Source of the DNA: Batillaria attramentaria
Lineage: Eukaryota; Mollusca; Gastropoda; Batillariidae
Length of the DNA: 64,000 nt
Reading direction: 5' to 3'
Assembly: GCA_018292915.2 (NCBI GenBank)
Contig: JACVVK020000036.1
Location: 1,182,501 to 1,246,500 of the forward strand
Positions 55,658 through 64,000 of the stretch are shown in pieces. The notes under the pieces were generated by a model, which did not search any database, was not told the DNA's origin, and was given only the letters and a program-made list of their open reading frames with translations. The position numbers were made by a program, and so were the translations under genes. Position 1 is the first letter of the stretch. Each line of letters starts with the position of its first letter.

Positions 55658-55714
<57 letters not shown>

Positions 55715-56298
55715 CACACATTCAAGTCCTGCCTCTATCCCAGCAAATGTCAAGTCCATGTAAGTATTGTCAGTCAACTTATGCCAATCATACTGTCAAG
55801 GAACATTGTTTCCACTCTGTGAGTTCCTAGCTGAAGACAATTTACTGCATAACACATAAAGAAAACTTGTATTAACCCTCATTTAATTTGTCATGTGCTG
55901 AAAAAAGCCCGAGAGGCAGTCCGGATTATTCCATTCTCAGCTGGACCAGGGTTAAAATGTATTTGCAAAACTGTGCTAATCACATTGAATTTTTTCCTGT
56001 GAGCATCATGCAGCTGTTCAATGGTGATGCATCCTAATTTGATCCTTTTCAATATTATGGTATGCCTGATCTTTCCGCTTTTTCTGTCTGGAACAGGCAG
56101 TGACAGTTGCAGGACAAGTCTGGTACCACAAAATATTTAAGAACCACTGTCTCTTTGTTTCCAGACAAGGTGACCAACGTGGAAACAGACCTGGCGTCTC
56201 AGAAAGTAGTGGTCACATCCACCCTGAGTCCTGATGAGCTGCTGGCTGTTCTTGAAAAGACAGGCAAGAAGGTGTCCTTTGTTGGGGAAAAGCAGTGA
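54259..56298 (+). CDS. ATOX1: Copper chaperone ATOX1, complete three-exon gene
   Basis: ATOX1 is a small cytosolic protein that carries Cu(I) to the copper-transporting P-type ATPases of the secretory pathway. Exons: 54259-54270 (MASK), 55461-55536 (VYEFNMEMTCEGCSNAAKKV...), 56165-56298 (DKVTNVETDLASQKVVVTST ... stop TGA at 56296). Phases are 0 then 1, and the donors and acceptors are canonical. The 73-residue product is one ferredoxin-like heavy-metal-associated domain. The Cu-binding MTCxGC motif is MTCEGC at residues 11-16. The conserved Lys of the copper loop is present (KTGKKVSFVG). Length and exon layout match animal ATOX1. The first coding exon is only 12 bp. Confidence 0.95.
54900..55078 (+). 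mobile_element. tRNA-derived SINE, family C, in ATOX1 intron 1
   Basis: Plus-strand head with B box gagtttgattcccggcttgg, then tttgtgccggctggcgtttt, ending cattaaaccctcgaacaccc. More diverged than the other copies. Confidence 0.8.
55570..55720. repeat. (CA)n microsatellite with a cacatgcatgcacacagatg module
   Basis: Short tandem modules of about 36 bp (acacacacgcatgcacacag) grade into a pure CA tract in ATOX1 intron 2. Confidence 0.9.
55873..55955. mobile_element. Short inverted-end repeat
   Basis: Ends attaaccctc and accagggttaaa face each other. The interior tgctgaaaaaagcccgagag ... tccggattattccattctca matches 45299-45382. Confidence 0.65.
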
Positions 56299-57110
56299 TG
56301 ACCAGTTATGCCCACCATGCCAGCCTCTGTCAAAGTGAGCAGTATACCGTTTGTCATAGTAGAACTGTCTCCCCCCCCCCCCACGCCCACCCCCCTCCTC
56401 CCCCCCCTCCCCCCAAAAAAACAACAAAAAACCAACTTGCTATTTGCTTTAAATATTTTCACTTTTTTCGTGGTGCAGAATGTTGTATATGTACACACAC
56501 ACAAAAAAATAGTTCTTAGTGTGTAATTGTATGATTATGATCTGACAAACCAAAGTAGGTTTGTTTTGTTTTTTTTGTCTCAAACATTAAGGGGCGCACA
56601 GAAACATGGTCCTTCTGTGGCAACCAGTCATACACATGCTACAACATTTAACTCCCCTTATGCTAACATCCCCATTTGGGGCCCTCACGTTTACAACACT
56701 AAGGGATCACTAACTATCTGTTTTTATTCTTAGTCATGATGTTAGAAACTATGAAACCAAATACTGAGCTAGCAGTTTATTTTTGGTCAAAGGGGTGCAA
56801 TTTCTGTTTGTATGCTATTGTCATAGTCGTTACTACAGCATGGTTTTGAAGTTCACTGGCTCCGCTGTCTCTTGCATTATGGCATCATCTGCTCCACTTC
56901 GTGGTGACAGGAGCAGAGACATATATAAGAGTTATGTATGTCTCTGGCAGGAGGTGAAACAGACAAGACCAGGAGAGACTAAGAACTGCCTTTATTCAGT
57001 TATTTCACAATGTTTCATGCTGGTGTCTCTCTGTTAGATTTTGTTATACCCCCCCCCCCCCCCCCAAAAGTGTTGCCAAACAGCCAGCACACAGGCTGTG
57101 TCATGGATAA
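56299..57110. other. ATOX1 3' flank, probable 3' UTR then intergenic
   Basis: No further gene was recognised. C-rich runs lie at 56370-56415 and 57050. No clear AATAAA was seen close to the stop. Confidence 0.5.
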
Positions 57111-57119
57111 AAACTCTTA

Positions 57120-57427
57120 GCACACAGAGAGTTAAGTCACTTCAATATACCCCCTCCTGTCCTCCATATCTGTCTTCTTTGCTTCAGCTTTACACTCCAT
57201 CTAGACAACTTCGTTCTGCTGCTGACACTCGGAAACTCAGTGTCCCTCATGTCAAGACAAAGACGTTTGGTCAGCGTAGTTATTCCATACCAGGGTCCGA
57301 CTTGTTGGAATGATCTCCCAGTTTCGATCAGATATGCAGACACAAAACTATCTTTCAAAACAAATCTGAAAACCCACCTCTTCACAGCCTTCAACCAATA
57401 ACTGTGGCCACATCATCATCTTGCTGG

Positions 57428-57483
<56 letters not shown>

Positions 57484-57660
57484 GCCAGGGGCAGCCCGTG
57501 TATGATGCTGCACATTATGTGTTTGTAGTTAAATTGTATGTGTGGAGGCATGTTGTGTGTGTTTCTGGGTGAGTGAGTGTGTGTTAATTGATTGTAAGGC
57601 GCCCTGAGCTCCCTCGAGAGGGAGGGCGTCTCTTAAGTACCCATTTTATTATTATTATTA
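57120..57660 (+). mobile_element. CR1/L2-like LINE 3' end
   Basis: One frame carries the usual 'R.ysi.GP..WN.LP.SIR' to 'FKT.LKTHLFTAF' pattern with small frameshifts (ATGATCTCCCAGTTTCGATC region, then caaatctgaaaacccacctc). The 3' UTR holds a TG microsatellite (57432-57481) and aaggcgccctgagctccctc before an (ATT)n tail. Confidence 0.8.
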
Positions 57661-57827
57661 ATATCCTCAGTAGGGACAGTCCATTGAGTCCTGCTTTAAT
57701 ACCAGTTAATTGTAAGATCTTGGTTAGTTAAAGTCAGCAGTAATTTATAGTGTACATATGATGTCAGGTGTTTCAAGAACTGAAACTGATTTTAAGAGAT
57801 TGGGCAATTTAGTAATACATGTGCTGG

Positions 57828-58245
57828 GCGGTCGGTGGTGTAGTGGTTAAGAGACTTGTCATCAGTGCATGAGGTCAGGGGTTCAAGTCCCACTCGGGGC
57901 AACGAATTTTTCCTTCTCGTATGTGGCACTGATCATTCGGGCCGATCGTCGGGGGTTCTCTCCGGGTACTCCGGCTCCCCCCCCCCCCCCCCCCCCCCCC
58001 CCTGCTTTGGAAATGTTCAGTCCACAAAATTTGAAAAATAAATGCAATTCTAAATTCCGAAACTTAAATAGCTGAGCTGACCCGTCGCACCATGTGATTG
58101 TAATGTGTTTATGTCCAGTGTGTGAGAGAACGTGTGTGATTCACGTAGCGTGCGTGTTGGGCTCAGTTCACAGCGCTTTGAGCTGATTCATGAAACTGGG
58201 TAAAGTGCCTATACAAATAACAATACTCATTATTATTATTATTAT
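57828..58245 (+). mobile_element. tRNA-derived SINE, family A, full length
   Basis: Head gtcggtggtgtagtggttaa, B box gggttcaagtcccactcggg, body as in 33564, with an expanded poly-C run at 57977-58001. Tail (ATT)n. Confidence 0.9.
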
Positions 58246-58249
58246 GTAG

Positions 58250-60300
58250 TATAAGTCCAAAAAAATTCTTTTCTATATATTCTGTAAATGAAGAACATCT
58301 GGTATCATCTTTTGTTTCAGCCAACAAGAGAGAACTTCCCCCCCAGTGACGTGTGACCACCAGTGTTTCAAGGGCATATTGTAAATCACCACAGTAATAG
58401 AGTTGGTGCTGGTTGTGTTTGTTGTGACTCATTAATCATGAAATACTTTGATTAATCAATGAATCGTGGTTAAAGCAGCTGTGTTGTCATGCTTAATTCA
58501 AGCAGGGTAGTACATGCATGTATTTAGAAATTGCAAATATTTGTATGTGTAAGTGTGCTTGTGTAAATTCTTATTTGTGGTGAGGCTGATATCAAACCAC
58601 ATGGTAACAGTCATCAGCAAATTCTGTCGTGCTTTTAGAATTGAGTCAGTTTGTAACTGAAGGGGGATAATGATCAGATAAAAGGCAAATATGCATCTGG
58701 TGTTTTGCTCATTAGCATTCACGCTACACATCCAAGTTTTCATTTAATTACAGTACTTCACAGAAGTTTATTCAACATGCTGCATGAGTCAGAGCCAACC
58801 TTGTAGCTGCTATTTTTTGTCTGATTTAGCAAGACTTTTCTCATCCCTGGACATGCATGTGTGTACTCGCTGTCCTTGCTGGAAATATCTCAGGATACAA
58901 ACTTCGATATGGCCAATTGGACCTACATGTACATGTATTACAAATTGAATCATTCCAGTACGTGTTGAAAACTTTTCACAGCTACCACCAGTGTTATTTC
59001 TCCCTTTTCTCTGTCTCTGTTTTCTATGTGTTTGTTTTCTGTTTTGTTTTTTTATTTCCACTGTCCATCTGCAATTGTCTTTCTACCACTTACCTACAGC
59101 ATTTTTCTTTTGAAGCAAGGCAAAATACATGTATCCAGCACTTTTGTCTTTATTCCCTGTGAAACCACTTTGAATGTTTTGTCATAGTTTTCACAGGCTA
59201 GGTTTTTGTACCAAAAGCATTACTTCACTTGCAACATCTTGTATTTTTTTTCCCCTCCTTTGACTTGTTTAATTACTTTTCTGCTTTTTTGCCAAAATTT
59301 GGTTTTCATCTTGTGGAAGTTGGGGAACTAATTACCTTCCTGATAGGATGAGCATAAAGGTGTGCTCATGTTGTAACCCTCTGTGTGTGTGTTTATTTAC
59401 AACTTGCATCAGTAGTTTGACATGAAAATATGTTGCATACAATGAAAACAGTGTTTTCAGTATACATGTATATCTATTTTTGTCAAATGTATGTGTTGTT
59501 GTTGTTGTTGTTGCGTGTGTGTGTACACACATCAGTTCTGTTGTAGTAATTTTTGGCTAGGTATGCTGAAGTGGTACTTTATAGGGTTAAAAAAAAAAAA
59601 TGAAAGCAAAATGATTGATAAAAAGAACAAAAATTTTGTGGATGAAGGATTTTATTGACTTTCTTTTAAAGTCATTTGGATACTACATTAATTTAAATCT
59701 CCTGTGTGAATGAAACACTGCAATAAAAGTGCCATTAAAATCATTGATTCCAGTTATTTGGGTTGAAATGTTTTTTCCATGTGTGTGCTTTATCAGGTAT
59801 TTATTATTTTATTTCATTTGCAGTTTACACATCCATGACACATGGGGGAGGGGGGGGGGCGGGGGCGGCGGCACCAACACACACATTTGACACACCCTGC
59901 ACGGTTCAACTTCGCATGGTGAGCCAAAATGCTCGATGAGCGCAAAAGTCACCACGAGCGAGCCGGTTCAAAGCATGCCCAAGGGATAGGCAATGTGTAG
60001 GCAAACGCACACCTCAACTAAGGCACGTCCTGTGCAGCAAGCCCCCAAAGTGTAGTACAGAGTCACCAATGCATGCTCTGCCCATTAAGCGGAAAAAGCT
60101 GGAAGAATATATGTATGTGTATAAAAATTCAAAGACAAATATGTTTGTAGTCTTTGACTTCTTAACAACAGTGTTTATTTATCTTTTTTCAGTCCATTTC
60201 TTTCTCTTGGCACTCCTGGCAACTCTCACATGTAGTCTGTCATAAACCCTAGAAAACCCTAGATGTAAATGTTTGGTTTTGATACAACACAATGGTTTTG
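58250..60300. other. Intergenic, no gene recognised
   Basis: AT-rich sequence with small T-runs and a G-run near 59845. No exon similarity and no clear mobile element. Confidence 0.55.
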
Positions 60301-60364
60301 AACGTAATTTTTTTTTTATCATTAAAAATGTAGAGAGGGGGGACTTGGCCAGCACAAGACGTTA

Positions 60365-60478
60365 CCCCGTTGGGCGTTCTGGGACACTGAGACGCCTCCC
60401 CGGGGGACGAACTGGGACACTGAAACATCCCCCGGGGGACGAACTGGGACACTGAAACGTCCCCCGGGGAACGTTTCC
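60365..60478. repeat. GC-rich tandem repeat upstream of the zinc-finger gene
   Basis: About three copies of a unit of roughly 33 bp (gggacgaactgggacactga plus aacgtccccc). Each is centred on a ccccgggg palindrome. It lies 200-310 bp before the start codon. Confidence 0.9.
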
Positions 60479-60678
60479 AGGTGGGAGTCGAATTGGGGTG
60501 TTACACCGGTACGAGGACAGAGCTCTTCTGCATGAAAAACCGCAAAAGAAAGCACATCATGGCGGCGTAAGACAAACTTCGGTCGCTCTGGCAGAGGGTC
60601 AGAAGGTTTCGGGGACCCTTTTCGTAAGAAATATTACTACGGGTGATAAATTGCAATGTAACAACTTGTACGTGAACA

Positions 60679-63003
60679 ATGGCAATTGCAGTCGAACCGT
60701 TTTCGTTTGCTGTTGCAGAACTATCTGATAAGTACATGAGTGAGTTTCAACGATCCGGTGTTGTCCCGAAGTACATCAAAACATTGAGTGACAGAACTGG
60801 AGTTCAAGTTATCAAAGGTTACAACAGCATTGGATTAAAAGGGTCGTGGTTGTCAATATCAAAAGCCCACTCATTTCTGTTGGAATTTTTCACTACTTAC
60901 CGGACTGCAGATCAAACAGACGAAGCCAACACTGACAGGACAGGAACGCCCGTAAGCCCTGGACACGTCAGCTCAGAACAAAACAGTCCGTCAGACGACT
61001 CAGTATCCAAAAAGAAATTTCCAAGAGCAGTCTCAAAAGCACCAGTCAATGGAAAATGCAGGCCTTTTGGTGAAACATTGAATCACACTGATAGCTTTGG
61101 AAATCCAGATTGTGAAGACCAAGCGGAGTCTTTGATTGTGTCAAGAACAGACTTTCAGGAAATTGGGATTGGTCAGTCTGACCATAGCCTGGATTCCCTT
61201 CAGGAACCTGGACACATAAGTTCGGACATTGGTCAAGGACCTGAGAGTAGCAATGATGGCTTAGAAACGGATAAGAGTATTCATAGTGTACCATCTACTG
61301 TTCGACCAAAAGTGAATATGCAGGACAAAATTCAGAGAACACCTGTGCAAGTTCATGAAAGAAAAACAAAAAGAGGTAGACCTCAGAGAAACAAATCAAA
61401 GCAGATTGCCAGAGTTAACAGTAGTCGGCCATACCAAACAAGTTGCAAAAAAAATAAGCATTCCAGAAAAATAATGGTTCAGAAAGATAAAGTGGTCATC
61501 CCACAGGATTCCAAGCCAGCGAAAAGAAAGAGCAGAGGTCGGTCAAAGAAAATTGAGGAAGACAACAAGTTTCCGTGCACAGAATGTGACTACAAAACTG
61601 TCTCAAAAGCAAAGCTTAGCGATCACATCCAGCGCATGCACAAAGGGAGTGCCAGCAGTTGTGATGTGTGTGGCAAAGTATTTCCCAACCAGACTTACAT
61701 GCAGCGACACAGAACTTCTCATGTTGCTCCCCAGCATTGCTGTGATGTGTGTGGTAAGATGTTCAAGATAGAGAAGGCAATGAGAAATCACCGGAAGACC
61801 CATGAAGATGGGTACACGAGGCCGGTTTTCCACTGTGACATGTGCCCCAAGACGTTTTGCTCACAGTACCTTGTTGACTGTCACGTGAAGTCGACCCATA
61901 TGGGACAAAAGAAAAGTTACTTGTGCTCTTCATGTGGGAAAAAGTTCACCACCAAACACTCTTTACAGGAACACTCCAACGCGCATTCAGGGATAAAACC
62001 TCATGTCTGTGAGATCTGTGGCAAAGGCTTTTCTTACGATTCTGCCCTAAGGGACCACAAGTTCACTCACGAAGAAGTTAAACAGTTCCAGTGCACTCTG
62101 TGCTTCAAGAGTTTCTGCCAACGCTCAGGGCTGAAGATGCACATGCGTATCCATAAGGACACCAAACAGTTCCAGTGTGAAGACTGCGGCCGTGAGTTCA
62201 CCCAAAAACAAGCACTGCAGCGGCACGAAAGAGTTCATAAAGGTGTCAAGCCATTCATCTGCAGACTATGCAGCCGAAGCTTCACAGACGCATCAATCAT
62301 TCGACGTCATCTAATCCTGGTGCACAAGATCCACAAAGACGCAAAAACGTGGCGAGAGGACATCATTTGCAATGTGAAGCCAGACCTTGACTACCATGTG
62401 GGACTGGCAGGGGAGAAAGCTTCACCATCACAGGAGCAGAACGTGGTGCACTCAAAAACAAAACATTCTGCTAACCGTAGGGACAGTTTAAAGGCAGGGA
62501 ATGAGACAGACAAGTTGAACAAAAAGAAGCCAGTTGCTGTTGGAACAGTTCCTCCCCTTCTGTCCGAGATCTTGTTTTCACAAACTTCAACATCAAGTAC
62601 AGTCAGCTCTGGTTATGACAGAGATAGATCAGTTGACAGTAATGCTCAGCTAGTGCATGCATCTGCACTTCGGCAGACTAGCGGGCATGTTACCTCTCAC
62701 CCACCAGACCATCACAGCTCAGAATTACTACCTCAGACTCATGTTCCAGAGCCAGTGAAACTGAAATCAGTGACAGCAACACCATCAAATTCTCAGCCGT
62801 TTTCTGTGCTCCCTCATTTCATGTCGGGTTCCTCAGAATCCATCCCCCCAGGATGCAGAGATGTAAACAGTAGATGCACTTTAGAGGACCAAAGACCGTC
62901 GATTCCTCACCTTGCTCAAGGTGTGATAGAGACACCAGGACATGCACCATTGCAGTCTGACACACCAAGCAATCCTGTCTTCCTTGATGGATCACAAATA
63001 TGT
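60679..63003 (+). CDS. C2H2 zinc-finger protein, nine fingers, 3' partial (further exon expected)
   Basis: A probable sequence-specific DNA-binding nuclear protein. The start is the ATG at 60679 in the good context acaATGG. Residues 1-75 form a conserved-looking domain (IKTLSDRTGVQVIKGYNSIG, LKGSWLSISKAHSFLLEFF) whose pattern recalls a KH-like fold; that is inference. Residues 75-295 are polar and disordered, with an AT-hook-like KTKRGRPQRNKSK near 230 and a basic KRKSRGRSKK near 284. Nine C2H2 fingers run from about 298 (FPCTECDYK) to 549 (RRHLILVH), some with TGEKP-like linkers replaced by HKDTKQF or HKGVKPF. A Ser/Pro-rich tail follows. At 63004 a perfect gtgagt donor follows CAAATATGT, so the last 47 codons of the uninterrupted frame (to the stop at 63147) are probably intronic. 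No orthologue name can be assigned. Confidence 0.88.
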
Positions 63004-64000
63004 GTGAGTTACCATGATTGTTTCATGATCCGTGTCCTGTCTACGTTGCAGTCAATGCTCTGTGGTATGGCTGTTGGCAGTTGCAAACACCATGGTTTAT
63101 GGTTTAGGATTACATGCTTCTATACATGTGTGTGGTGTATTATTTAATTCCAGGAGGCAAGTGGGTTCTAGACTTACTTTTGCCACTTTTGTTTGTACAC
63201 TATACCTTCCTGTAGGCAGTCACCACTGCTGCTTGTTATCTGGCATGCAAACCTTTGTATGGTCTGCATTTTGTTAGTTTGGGTAACCCATGAGTGATCA
63301 GGGGCTACATTTTGTTTTTTTGGTTTTTTTTTGCTGCCCGAACTCTTTTTGCCAGCTCCAGTGGTGTTCCTCCCAGTCATGGGTGGAATCCACGGAGGGC
63401 TCAAAAGCTGGGGCAATTTTTATTATGCATGAGGATGGAGATGAGGATGATGGTAAGATGATGCTATGGAGGTCCATGTAGTTTGGGACTGCGGGACAGG
63501 GCCGCATTCCACGCTTCCTGTCATAAATATCCCGGCGTTCACCAGGCCCGGGAACTACGTAGGGCACATGCAGTGCCGGCTGTGTAATCATCCACATCAT
63601 AAGACGTGTCATACGAAGGGGAGCACCCCCAAAGTCACACCCGTGAAATGGGTGAATCTCGGCTGTGTGGCAACAGCCTCCCCATTGGGCCCATAGCACA
63701 CCCGCTCTGGGTAGGAGCTGACCTAGGTAGGAAAAATCCTGCTTGCCTCAGCTGGGATTCGAACCTGGGTCTCCCTGTCCATGGTCCGAATTGCTAACCA
63801 AGTACTACGGGGGCCGGTTGGCTACATCTTTTGCGTGGTGGCTAAGCACACGGACACGTTAAGCTAATGTAAGAAAAATGGCAGAGTACGTAAACTGTAC
63901 AATGATTTTTACTAGCTGAGCTTGATTGAAGTTAGAATGGGATCCCCTATGGTGCACGGCAAACCTCACCTTGCAGTGTTAGCATGGGACATTTTCCACT
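63004..64000 (+). other. Probable intron of the zinc-finger gene
   Basis: It starts with a consensus donor at 63004. It contains the family D SINE and no recognised exon up to the window end. Confidence 0.55.
63305..63818 (-). mobile_element. tRNA-derived SINE, family D, full length
   Basis: The tRNA-like head is at the right end (minus strand ggcccccgtagtacttggtt; B box caggttcgaatcccagctga). The body and 3' end match 51625-52045. The tail is the A-rich stretch at 63310-63332. It probably lies in an intron of the zinc-finger gene. Confidence 0.87.

Noticed and set aside
63004..63147. C-terminal 47 codons of the zinc-finger ORF
   Set aside because: They follow a perfect gtgagt donor, are hydrophobic and Cys-rich unlike the preceding tail, and are more likely intron read-through.

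Overview
The window is animal nuclear DNA. It has small spliced exons separated by long introns, very long CA/GT microsatellites, several tRNA-derived SINE families, LINE fragments and hairpin MITEs. The protein-coding genes look like those of a lophotrochozoan, most likely a marine gastropod mollusc. That assignment is an inference from gene content and repeat style; no search was run.

Layout. (1) 201-27,771, minus strand: the 5' part of an AMPA/kainate-type ionotropic glutamate receptor gene. It runs from the signal-peptide exon (27,771) through the amino-terminal domain and the S1 half of the ligand-binding domain into membrane segment M1; the pore and S2 lie off the left edge. (2) 10,391-14,183: a hairpin DNA transposon inside this gene, itself interrupted by a full-length RTE-like LINE with an intact 1,039-residue reading frame and a 12-bp target-site duplication. 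(3) 27,772-39,339: no gene recognised; microsatellites, SINEs and LINE 3' ends. (4) 39,340-54,094, minus strand: a complete MCMDC2 gene, rebuilt here as 21 coding exons (about 761 codons), a meiotic MCM-like protein with a degenerate ATPase. (5) 54,259-56,298, plus strand: a complete ATOX1 copper-chaperone gene of three exons (73 residues). It is head-to-head with MCMDC2 across only about 165 bp, which holds an exact NRF1-type palindrome. (6) 60,679-63,003 or beyond, plus strand: a nine-finger C2H2 zinc-finger gene with an AT-hook-like motif, preceded by a GC-rich tandem repeat.

The genes do not form a pathway. The notable biology is the receptor's altered ligand-binding motif, the compact divergent promoter, and well-resolved transposition events: a nested LINE in a MITE, a 51-bp 5'-truncated LINE end with a perfect TSD, and a 9-bp-TSD MITE. 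I found no convincing new multi-gene system. Two splice-site puzzles, one in the receptor and one in MCMDC2, are worth checking against transcripts.
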